Below are positions 52,696 through 60,616 of a stretch of DNA of 64,000 nt, one piece after another. The translations under genes and the position numbers were made by a program. Under the pieces are notes generated by a model, which saw only the letters and a program-made list of their open reading frames with translations, had not been told where the DNA came from and made no database searches. The stretch's first letter is position 1; each line of letters opens with the position of its first letter. Source of the DNA: JABMQB01 sp963677475 (GTDB lineage: Bacteria; Bacteroidota; Bacteroidia; Bacteroidales; Prolixibacteraceae); the NCBI GenBank assembly GCA_963677475.2, contig CAXXQD010000006.1, positions 62,001 through 126,000 on the forward strand, in the 5' to 3' direction.

Positions 52696-53364
52696 ATGAA
52701 TACGCTAAGAATCTTATTATTTTTTGTACTCGTACAGCTAATCGCGAGTTTTTCTGAAAGCTCAGTTGTTTTTGCTCAGGACCCGCTTCGATATAAAAAA
52801 GCGATAGCTGAATTTAAACCAGTCTCGGAAGTTAATGCTGAAAACCTGACTCTTTTTGCAGGTAGTTCAACCTTTACCAATTGGAAACATATTCAGGAAT
52901 CATTTCCCGGGAAAAATGTGTTGAATAATGGATTTGGTGGTTCGCATTTCAGCGATTTGATTTTTTATGTCGATGAAGCTGTTATTCGCTATAATCCTTC
53001 TACAGTAATAATTTACGAAGGAGATAATGACATAGCCAGGGGAAAATCTCCTGAAAAGGTAATCGAGGATGCCCGAAAACTGATTACTACAATCCATAAT
53101 GCCTTGCCCGATGCAAAACTGGTGCTTGTAGCTCCAAAACCAAGTATTGCAAGGTTTAGCTTAAAGGACAAATATATTACCTGCGGTGATATGTTTAAAA
53201 GTTTGGCAAAAGAATACAAGTATGTAAAATATGTCAGCATGTGGAAAAATATGCTGGGAAAAGACGGTAAGCCAAAAGAAGAATATTACCTGAAAGACAA
53301 GCTTCATTTTACCATGGCAGGTTATAAGGTTTGGGCAAATAAGTTGAAGAAATATGTAAAATAA
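52696..53364 (+). CDS. SGNH/GDSL-type esterase, small form
   Basis: The 222-residue protein has a signal peptide (about 1-28, VFAQDP). The SGNH motifs are AGSSTF (nucleophile Ser58), NGFGGSH for block II, GDND for block III and DKLHF for block V (Asp201/His204). It is a minimal GDSL esterase, probably removing acetyl groups in the periplasm. It is 20 bases after the oxidoreductase and 6 bases before GH105. Confidence 0.85.
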   Translation: MNTLRILLFFVLVQLIASFSESSVVFAQDPLRYKKAIAEFKPVSEVNAENLTLFAGSSTFTNWKHIQESFPGKNVLNNGFGGSHFSDLIFYVDEAVIRYNPSTVIIYEGDNDIARGKSPEKVIEDARKLITTIHNALPDAKLVLVAPKPSIARFSLKDKYITCGDMFKSLAKEYKYVKYVSMWKNMLGKDGKPKEEYYLKDKLHFTMAGYKVWANKLKKYVK

Positions 53365-53369
53365 GAAAT

Positions 53370-54626
53370 ATGAAACAATACATTAAACTAATTACTGTAA
53401 CATTAATAATAACCTTTGTTGCAAATATCTCACAAGGACAACCTGACTACGACAAAGCAATAAAAATTGCCGATCGTATTATTGAAAATACTTCTTTCAA
53501 AATAATTGATTCAGAAAGCAAGGAACTATTCGACAATACAAAAGGACTTCCTATTGAAAAGAAATACAAGATTGAAAGTCCGTACAACATGTGGCACTAC
53601 TGGAACGGTGTTCTGGCATTGGCAATGGTGGAATTAACCAAAAGTACTGGCGATGAAAAATACATTGATTACACCAGAAAAAACTACAGATTTATATTCG
53701 ATAACCTTGATTATCTGGGAAAACAATTCGAAGCCGGTTTTAAAGATATTTCCATTTACCAGCATTTTGAAATGGGCTTGCTCGACCACTGTGGGGCTAT
53801 GTCGGCAGGATTATGCGAGGTGTATAAATCAGATTCGGAACCGGAATATGATACTTATTTAAACAAAGCTATTGATTACGTTAGCAATAAAGAATTACGT
53901 TTTGAAGATGGCACATTTATCCGTCGCACTCCACGAAAAATGACGCTTTGGGCTGACGACCTGTACATGTGTGTACCTTTCCTGGCACGGATGGCTGAAA
54001 AAACCGGTAACAGCAAATATTTGGATGATGCCATACTTCAGGTAAAAAATTTCAATAAATATCTTGTAAATGAAAGCAATGGCTTGTACTACCACGGTTA
54101 TTTTGGCGACAACGGGCACAACTCGGTGGCGCACTGGGGGCGTTGCAACGGCTGGATTGTAATGGCAGAAACAGACTTGATTAGCTTGTTGCCCGACAAT
54201 CATCCCGAAAAGGAAAACCTGATTAAAATCCTTGAAGCGCATCTTGTAAGTTTATCGCGCTTTCAGGATGTTTCAGGAATGTGGCACCAGATAATCGATA
54301 AGCCCGATTCTTACCTCGAAAGTTCGGCAACAGCCATGTTTGTTTATTGCATAGCCAAGGCTGTAAACGAAGGGTGGATAAAGCCTACCTATGCCGCTAT
54401 TGCCTTTAGTGGCTGGGGCGGATTAAGCAAAAATATAACTGAAGATGGTCAGGTTGATAACATTTGCGTTGGCACTGGTATCCGTGATAACATCCAGTAT
54501 TACTACGAACGCAAAACAAAGCTAAACGATATTCATGGTTTGGGTGCCATTATTATGGCTGGTACCGAAATGAAAAAGCTTAGTGAGAATATTAAATCAT
54601 TGCGGGAAAAAATGTTAACCGAATAA
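53370..54626 (+). CDS. GH105-type unsaturated rhamnogalacturonyl hydrolase
   Basis: The 418-residue protein has a signal peptide (about 1-23) and an alpha/alpha-barrel typical of GH105/GH88. The stretches SPYNMWHYWNGVLALAM and TLWADDLYMCVPF (residues 192-204, catalytic Asp at 196/197) and HWGRCNGW match the family. It hydrolyses the unsaturated uronic acid end left by the lyases, as in pectin or rhamnogalacturonan breakdown. It therefore supports a pectin-type substrate for the locus. It is 6 bases after the SGNH gene and 13 bases before the beta-lactamase-fold gene. Confidence 0.9.
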   Translation: MKQYIKLITVTLIITFVANISQGQPDYDKAIKIADRIIENTSFKIIDSESKELFDNTKGLPIEKKYKIESPYNMWHYWNGVLALAMVELTKSTGDEKYIDYTRKNYRFIFDNLDYLGKQFEAGFKDISIYQHFEMGLLDHCGAMSAGLCEVYKSDSEPEYDTYLNKAIDYVSNKELRFEDGTFIRRTPRKMTLWADDLYMCVPFLARMAEKTGNSKYLDDAILQVKNFNKYLVNESNGLYYHGYFGDNGHNSVAHWGRCNGWIVMAETDLISLLPDNHPEKENLIKILEAHLVSLSRFQDVSGMWHQIIDKPDSYLESSATAMFVYCIAKAVNEGWIKPTYAAIAFSGWGGLSKNITEDGQVDNICVGTGIRDNIQYYYERKTKLNDIHGLGAIIMAGTEMKKLSENIKSLREKMLTE

Positions 54627-54638
54627 GTTGCACCTCAG

Positions 54639-55865
54639 ATGAAACTTAGATTATTATTCATAACACTTGCAGTTTTAGTTTGGATATCTGCTTATTCAAC
54701 AGGGGATAATAAAACAGGAAATCAAAAAACAGTTCATGTAAGTAAAGCGGCATCAGAGATTGATTTTTCAATATTGAAAAAGATTCCTGAAAAAATGCAG
54801 CAGTTTGTTGATGAAAACAAAATTGCCGGAGCAGTAACGCTTGTCGCACATAAAGGTGAAGTTGTTGGTTGGGAAGCTGTGGGTTTGCAGGATATTGAAA
54901 AGAATATAAAGATGCAGAAAAATACGGTTTTCCGTATTGCATCAATGACCAAACCATTTGCTGCTGCTGCCATAATGATGCTTGAAGAAAAAGGGAAACT
55001 TCAATTGGATGACCCTGTAGAAAAATACCTTCCCGAGTATAAAGGTTTGTGGCTAATCGATTGGCAGGAAGACGATGAAAAAAAATTAATCCGCCCCGCA
55101 CGAAAAGTTACAATCAGGGAGCTTTTAATGCACACCGATGGGATTGCCCTGTTGCCCGAGAATGTCAGGGTTAATTCTATTGCTGAATATGTTTTGGTAG
55201 TATCTCAACAGCCTTTGTTGTTCGAACCCGGTTCTAAATGGTTGTACGGCGGCTCAGGAATTACTACCGCAGCGCGTATAGTTGAGGTTATATCGGGCAT
55301 GCCTTACGATGAGTTTTTGAAAGAACATGTTTTCAATCCGTTGAAAATGAAGGAAACTTCGTTTGCTTTTCAGGAAACGTTTTCAGGACGAATTGCTAAA
55401 ATCTACAAACCTTCTGAAGATTCTACACATTTGGTTCCGCTCAAAGATCCGGATTGGCACCGATTTCCAAGACCTGAAGGAGGACTTTTTTCTACTGCAG
55501 CCGATATGAATAAATGGATGCAAGCAATATTAAACAAAGGAATATACAAAGGAGTAAGAATACTTTCCGAAAAATCAGTAGAGCAAATGACCCAGTTGCA
55601 AACAGGCGAACTGGAAACCGGATTTACCGAGGGAATGGGATTTGGTTTAGGATTTGGATTTGTGAGGGAACCACAAGGGGTAACTTCGATGTTGTCGCCC
55701 GGAACTTTTGGGCATGGTGGTGCTTTTGGAACCCAGTACTGGGCTGATCCGGAAAGTGAGACGATATATATTTTAATGATTCAAAGAAGAGGCTTTGGTA
55801 ATGGCGATAAATCGGACATCAGAAATGCTTTTCAGAGTATTGCCGCCAAGGCAATTATAAAATAA
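54639..55865 (+). CDS. Beta-lactamase-fold serine hydrolase/esterase
   Basis: The 408-residue protein has a signal peptide (about 1-21). The class C beta-lactamase-like fold has the SxxK motif IASMTKPF (Ser102, Lys105), a Tyr at 203 in WLYGGSG where family members often have YxN, and GHGGAFG as the third motif. In PULs such proteins usually act as esterases on acetylated sugars, not on antibiotics. It follows GH105 by 13 bases and precedes a lipoprotein by 21. Confidence 0.82.
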   Translation: MKLRLLFITLAVLVWISAYSTGDNKTGNQKTVHVSKAASEIDFSILKKIPEKMQQFVDENKIAGAVTLVAHKGEVVGWEAVGLQDIEKNIKMQKNTVFRIASMTKPFAAAAIMMLEEKGKLQLDDPVEKYLPEYKGLWLIDWQEDDEKKLIRPARKVTIRELLMHTDGIALLPENVRVNSIAEYVLVVSQQPLLFEPGSKWLYGGSGITTAARIVEVISGMPYDEFLKEHVFNPLKMKETSFAFQETFSGRIAKIYKPSEDSTHLVPLKDPDWHRFPRPEGGLFSTAADMNKWMQAILNKGIYKGVRILSEKSVEQMTQLQTGELETGFTEGMGFGLGFGFVREPQGVTSMLSPGTFGHGGAFGTQYWADPESETIYILMIQRRGFGNGDKSDIRNAFQSIAAKAIIK

Positions 55866-55885
55866 ACCAACTATAAAACAGAATA

Positions 55886-56722
55886 ATGAATAATAAAGTA
55901 TTTTTAATAGCAGCCTTATTGGGAGTGTTGTTTTCTTCGGTACAATGCACTGCTAAAAAAACAAAGAAAAAAGATAAGGAAACTAAAATTGTTCTTTTGC
56001 ACCACAGTACAGGCGGAATCGTTTTTAACGGGAATGAAAAGGAATCTCCGGAGAATCCGGTTTCAGTACCACAATGGTTCTCTACTTACAACAACAAACA
56101 GGAAACAAACTATTCGATTGTAGAACAAGCTTTTCCAAAGAAAAAGCCTTATGGATGGAAAAATTATCCTTACGATTATTACAATATCTGGGTGAAAAAT
56201 GCAGGCGATGAGCCTTTTATGGAAGAACCTACCCTTGAAATACTGACCCAACAATACGATGTAATCATTTTTAAACACTGCTTTCCGGTTTGTAAAATCT
56301 GGGATGACACTGAAGCCCCAGACATCAATTCATCAAAAAAGACTTTAGGAAACTATAAGCTTCAATACGATGCACTTAAACAAAAAATGAATGAATTTCC
56401 GGACACCAAATTTATTGTGTGGACTGGTGCTGTTATGACTGAAGAACGAATAACTGAAGATAATGGGAAACGTACCCGTGAATTTTTCGATTGGGTGAAA
56501 AGTGAATGGGACACCGAAGACGATAACATTTTTGTGTGGGATTTTTATGAGCTGGAAACGGAAGGTGGAATCTACCTGAAACCTGAATATGCTGTGTCGG
56601 GGGCTGACTCACATCCGAATATGGATTTGGCAGTTAAGGTTGTTCCACTACTCGGAAACCGAATTGTTGATGTGATTGAGAATAACGGCAGTAAAACCAA
56701 CCTGAAAGGTGAAATAAAATAA
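55886..56722 (+). CDS. Lipoprotein with SGNH-like features, unknown function
   Basis: The 278-residue protein has a lipoprotein-type signal with SVQC (Cys near residue 21). The stretch IVLLHHSTGGIVF lies near the N-terminus of the mature part, and DSHPN lies near residue 250, where an SGNH hydrolase would have its Asp-x-x-His pair. The overall shape suggests an SGNH-like fold, but a clear nucleophile elbow is not visible: HHSTGG could be it. I call it an uncharacterised lipoprotein. It lies between the beta-lactamase-fold gene and the DUF6807 gene. Confidence 0.55.
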   Translation: MNNKVFLIAALLGVLFSSVQCTAKKTKKKDKETKIVLLHHSTGGIVFNGNEKESPENPVSVPQWFSTYNNKQETNYSIVEQAFPKKKPYGWKNYPYDYYNIWVKNAGDEPFMEEPTLEILTQQYDVIIFKHCFPVCKIWDDTEAPDINSSKKTLGNYKLQYDALKQKMNEFPDTKFIVWTGAVMTEERITEDNGKRTREFFDWVKSEWDTEDDNIFVWDFYELETEGGIYLKPEYAVSGADSHPNMDLAVKVVPLLGNRIVDVIENNGSKTNLKGEIK

Positions 56723-56726
56723 AGCC

Positions 56727-57671
56727 ATGAAAAAATATTCAATACTATTTCTGCTTTTTGTACTCGTTGTTGCCGCATGTACTCCTAATAAGTCGGCTCA
56801 GAAATTTACTTTTAAAGAAACTCAACAAGGATTAGAAGTTTTTGAAGAAGGGCAACCCGTTTTCTTTTATCAACGAACGCCTAAGTCGAGCGATGGAAGG
56901 TTCTTGTGCAATAACTACATCCATCCACTTTATAGCCTTAATGGTGATACGCTAACCGAAGAGTTTCCGGCAGACCATCCTTACCACCGTGGAATATTTT
57001 GTGCGTGGCATCAAATGTTTGTAGGTGGAAAAAGTGTAGGCGATGGTTGGTTTATGAGCGATGTTAAGCTGGATGTTAAAGATGTGCAAGTTGTTGAAAA
57101 AGAAGAATATGCTCAATTGAAAATATCATCCATGTGGAAGTCGCCTTTATTCGAGGACGAAAAATATTTTCTAATTGAAGAAACCGATATTACAATTTTT
57201 CCAAAGCAAGAAAATTATCGTGTAATTGATTTTGCTATTACGCTGAATGCACTGGTTCAGGAAGTTGAGATTGGCGGTGTTGACGATGAAAAAGGTTATG
57301 GCGGATTTTGTGCACGTTTAAGTGATCAGAAGCTGCTTGCATTTACGTCTCCTACAGGAGAGATAACTCCGCAACTCACTCAGGTAGATGCCGGTGTATG
57401 GATGGATTTCTCTGGTCCGCACGGACAAAATGAAGAAATAAGCGGTGTAACAATATTAAGTCATCCTCAAATACCAAACTACCCGGCTCCATGGATTTTA
57501 AGAAATCTAACCAGTATGCAGAACGTAGTATATCCGGGAAGAGACAGGGTAACAGTACCAATGGATAAGCCCATAAAATTATTTTATCGGCTTATTGTTC
57601 ACGAAGGTAATGCACAAAGTATTGATATCGAAAAACTTCACTCAGATTACGAGAAAGAAAATCTTAAATGA
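56727..57671 (+). CDS. DUF6807 (PmoA-like) lipoprotein
   Basis: The 314-residue protein has a lipobox VAAC (Cys near residue 18). The stretch YIHPLYSLNGDTLTEEFPADHPYHRGIF is the signature of the DUF6807 family, also labelled PmoA-like because of loose similarity to methane monooxygenase subunits. Function is unknown. The family is frequent in PULs of Bacteroidota and is sometimes called sugar-processing. Here it lies 4 bases after the SGNH-like lipoprotein and 1 base before GH29. Confidence 0.78.
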   Translation: MKKYSILFLLFVLVVAACTPNKSAQKFTFKETQQGLEVFEEGQPVFFYQRTPKSSDGRFLCNNYIHPLYSLNGDTLTEEFPADHPYHRGIFCAWHQMFVGGKSVGDGWFMSDVKLDVKDVQVVEKEEYAQLKISSMWKSPLFEDEKYFLIEETDITIFPKQENYRVIDFAITLNALVQEVEIGGVDDEKGYGGFCARLSDQKLLAFTSPTGEITPQLTQVDAGVWMDFSGPHGQNEEISGVTILSHPQIPNYPAPWILRNLTSMQNVVYPGRDRVTVPMDKPIKLFYRLIVHEGNAQSIDIEKLHSDYEKENLK

Positions 57672-57672
57672 A

Positions 57673-59136
57673 ATGCTCAAAACTAAACGAATAACACTAA
57701 TTGCACTTTGCCTGGCATTTGTACAGTTCGCTTCTGCGCAAAGTTCGGAAGAAATGGACAAGGAATGGGCAAAAATGAATGCATCGAAAGATGCTGAATA
57801 TACGAAGTACAACGATGCTAAATTCGGGATGTTTATCCATTGGGGACCGTATTCAACCCTTGGTGGCATTTGGAATGGTGAAAAGATTAAAGGATTGGGT
57901 GAATGGATTATGTACCACGGGCAGATCCCACGCGATGAATATCGGGAAGTTTGTAAATCATTCAATCCAAAGGGTTTCGATGCTGAAGAATGGGTAAAAC
58001 TGGCGAAAGATGCAGGCATGAAATACATTGTGGCAATGACAAAACACCACGACGGTTTTTCCATGTACCATACAGAAGTTACAGATTATAACATTTACGA
58101 TTATACGCCTTTTAAAAGAGACCCGATTGAGGAACTTTACAAGGCTTGTAAAAAATATGGAATCCGTTTAGGATTATACTATTCACACTCGTTCGACTGG
58201 ATGGATGGTGGTGATGCCGGAATTGCCCAGGAACTGGCACGCAGACCTGGTGAAGAGGATGAAATTGATAAATATGGTGCCAACCTGTGGGACCCTCCTT
58301 CGCCAACTTTTCAAGAATATATTGATGCCAAAGCTGAACCACAAATGCGAGAAATACTGAAGAAGTTTCCGGATTTAATTGAAATATGGTACGACTTTCC
58401 AAGGTTTATCGAAGAACAACAAAGTTTTAGTTTTTATAAACTGGCATATCATCTTCAGCCCAAAGCATTGGTGAACAGTCGTGTAGGAAGAAAGTTTGGT
58501 GACTACAAAGTCGCTGGCGATAATCAGATTCCAACTTCGGTTAACCCAAAATACCGAACGTGGGAAACTCCGGGTACACTTAATAATACATGGGGGTACA
58601 AAAGCTATGATCAGGATTGGAAAACCATGGATGAAATGCTGTATTGGATTGTTGAAATTGCCAGCAAAGGTGGAAACTACTTGTTAAACATTGGTCCCGA
58701 TGGAAATGGAGTTGTACCCAAAGAAAGTGTGGAAATACTTAAAGGAATTGGGAAATGGATGAAGGTGAACGGTGAAGCCATTTATGGTTCAAAAAAATGG
58801 AAAGTGAAACGGGAAGGTCCAACTATGATGGAGATGAAAAGCACCACAGAAAGGGAGAAACATGGCTTCAATTTGAAATTTACTGACAAAGATTTTTGGT
58901 TTACTGCAAAAGGAAATTCGGTTTATGCTATTTCTCTGGTTAAGCCGGAAAATGAAAGAATCCGTATTGAATCGCTTACCAGTTGCCAAAATCAAATCAG
59001 AAAAATCAGCATTTTGGGAGGCAATGGAAAAGCTTTGGATTGGAAAGTTGTTGACAATGCTGTGGAAATTAATATTAAAAACAATGCAACCGGAAAAACT
59101 CCAGGTTATGCATTGAAGGTGGAGCTAAACAGATAA
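57673..59136 (+). CDS. GH29 alpha-L-fucosidase
   Basis: I chose the ATG at 57673 (487 residues), because the frame upstream overlaps DUF6807 and begins with TTG. The signal peptide ends near SAQSS. The GH29 core has FGMFIHWGPYST, MTKHHDGFSMYH and GLYYSHSFDW. IEIWYDFPRF holds Asp241 where the nucleophile Asp is expected (usually WFDG in the family). It removes alpha-fucose, a side-chain sugar of pectin and of algal polysaccharides. Because WYDF differs from the usual WFDG, the activity or specificity may be altered. Confidence 0.85.
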   Translation: MLKTKRITLIALCLAFVQFASAQSSEEMDKEWAKMNASKDAEYTKYNDAKFGMFIHWGPYSTLGGIWNGEKIKGLGEWIMYHGQIPRDEYREVCKSFNPKGFDAEEWVKLAKDAGMKYIVAMTKHHDGFSMYHTEVTDYNIYDYTPFKRDPIEELYKACKKYGIRLGLYYSHSFDWMDGGDAGIAQELARRPGEEDEIDKYGANLWDPPSPTFQEYIDAKAEPQMREILKKFPDLIEIWYDFPRFIEEQQSFSFYKLAYHLQPKALVNSRVGRKFGDYKVAGDNQIPTSVNPKYRTWETPGTLNNTWGYKSYDQDWKTMDEMLYWIVEIASKGGNYLLNIGPDGNGVVPKESVEILKGIGKWMKVNGEAIYGSKKWKVKREGPTMMEMKSTTEREKHGFNLKFTDKDFWFTAKGNSVYAISLVKPENERIRIESLTSCQNQIRKISILGGNGKALDWKVVDNAVEINIKNNATGKTPGYALKVELNR

Positions 59137-59137
59137 A

Positions 59138-60610
59138 ATGCATAAATCCCGGGTTAAAATATATCATTTGCTGTTCTTGTTTTTGTGTTTTTTCCTTTCA
59201 GCACAAGGACAAGAAATTGACTCTTTTATTAAAAGGGTAAGCTTGGATAAAAATGATTTTTACCACGTCGATCTAAAAACAAATGAAAATAGCGCAACGG
59301 GATTACCTATTGGCATGTTCGATTCTGGTACCGGCGGTTTGACGGTGCTTGATGCTCTACTGAATTTTGATGAGTTTGTAGTTGGGAAGGATTATTACGA
59401 AAAAGGAGGCGACGGAATAAATGATTTTGAAAATGAACGTTTTATCTATCTGGGAGACCAGGCAAATATGCCTTACGGAAACTATTCGAGCATGGGCAGA
59501 ACACCCTTTCTTAAAGAATTAATTCTGAAAGATGCACTGTTTTTATTGGGCAATAATTATTACCAAACCCACAATGAATCAATTTGGCAAAACGATAAGC
59601 AAGCAGTAAAAGTTATTGTAATTGCCTGCAATACAGCTACTGCCTATGGCAAAGTTGCAGTTGATCAAATGCTTTCGCAATATGGCAATAATACAAAAGT
59701 AATTGGGGTTATTGATGCCGGAGTTAATGGCGCATTGTCAACCTTGAAAAGGGAAGAAGATGCATCGGTAGCCGTTATTGCTACTAATGGAACTGTTGCT
59801 TCAAATGGATATCTAAATACATTTCTTTCATTGAAAGATGAAAAAAACGACACCGGAAACCTGTTATTCTTTCAACAGACAGGAGAAGGTATAGCCGGGG
59901 CTATCGATGAAGACATTAATTTTATTGATAGGAGTGCAAAATCATTAAGGAAAAATTACAAAGGACCTTCATTGAACAATCCTCATTTGCGAATAAAACC
60001 AGAATTGCTGTCCATTTATAATTTTGATAGTTCTGAGAACAGCCTTCTTTTTGAAAAGTCGGGAAGTGCTTATACCGAAATACAGTTGAACAGCCCCGAA
60101 AATTATTTCAGGTTCCATTTGGTAAATCTTTGTGAACAAATAAAAAGAAACCAGTCTGCACCACCCTTAAAAACACTTATCCTCGGTTGTACGCATTATC
60201 CTTATTACAGCTCATTTATCAAATCGTTTTTAAAAGAATTGTACAATTTAAAAACAGACGGTGAATATGTTTATAGAGCCGTTCTTTCGGAACAGATTAC
60301 ACTTATCGACCCTGCTTTAAACACAGCCAAAGAGGTGCATTGTTATCTGGCTGAAAATAATTTATTGAATAATAACGGAAACGTAAATCAAAGCGAATTT
60401 TTCATCAGTGTTCCCAATCTTTTTAATGAAAAAGTGGAGCTCGATTCGATGAAAAATTTCACTTACGCCTATAAATATGGCAGAGATGTAAGTGCTGCTT
60501 ACGACACTAAGATAGTTCCCATGAACCAAGGAAATTTAAATGAAAAAGTACGAAGCAGAATCAGGGAAACATTACCGGCAGTTTTTGAAATAATGAACCT
60601 AAATCAATAA
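59138..60610 (+). CDS. Exported glutamate-racemase-like (Asp/Glu racemase fold) protein
   Basis: The 490-residue protein has a signal peptide (about 1-27, cleavage near AQGQ). It carries the MurI-type motifs GMFDSGTGGLTVLDAL (Asp62/Ser63), IACNTATAYG (Cys164), VIGVIDAGV and LILGCTHYPYY (Cys351). These match the two catalytic cysteines and substrate loops of glutamate racemase, a cytosolic enzyme of about 270 residues used for cell-wall synthesis. Here it is much longer, with insertions of about 50 and 100 residues, and is predicted to be exported. It starts 1 base after GH29. It may act on a polymer-derived acid or another chiral substrate; its true reaction is unknown. Confidence 0.75.
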   Translation: MHKSRVKIYHLLFLFLCFFLSAQGQEIDSFIKRVSLDKNDFYHVDLKTNENSATGLPIGMFDSGTGGLTVLDALLNFDEFVVGKDYYEKGGDGINDFENERFIYLGDQANMPYGNYSSMGRTPFLKELILKDALFLLGNNYYQTHNESIWQNDKQAVKVIVIACNTATAYGKVAVDQMLSQYGNNTKVIGVIDAGVNGALSTLKREEDASVAVIATNGTVASNGYLNTFLSLKDEKNDTGNLLFFQQTGEGIAGAIDEDINFIDRSAKSLRKNYKGPSLNNPHLRIKPELLSIYNFDSSENSLLFEKSGSAYTEIQLNSPENYFRFHLVNLCEQIKRNQSAPPLKTLILGCTHYPYYSSFIKSFLKELYNLKTDGEYVYRAVLSEQITLIDPALNTAKEVHCYLAENNLLNNNGNVNQSEFFISVPNLFNEKVELDSMKNFTYAYKYGRDVSAAYDTKIVPMNQGNLNEKVRSRIRETLPAVFEIMNLNQ

Positions 60611-60616
60611 AATAAG

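Noticed and set aside
54658..55101. A 147-codon minus-strand frame over the beta-lactamase-fold gene
   Set aside because: It is antisense to a clear SxxK hydrolase with signal peptide and is low-complexity, with many Leu and Gln runs.
57595..57672. A TTG start extending GH29 upstream
   Set aside because: It overlaps the end of the DUF6807 gene, while the ATG at 57673 gives a clean signal peptide.
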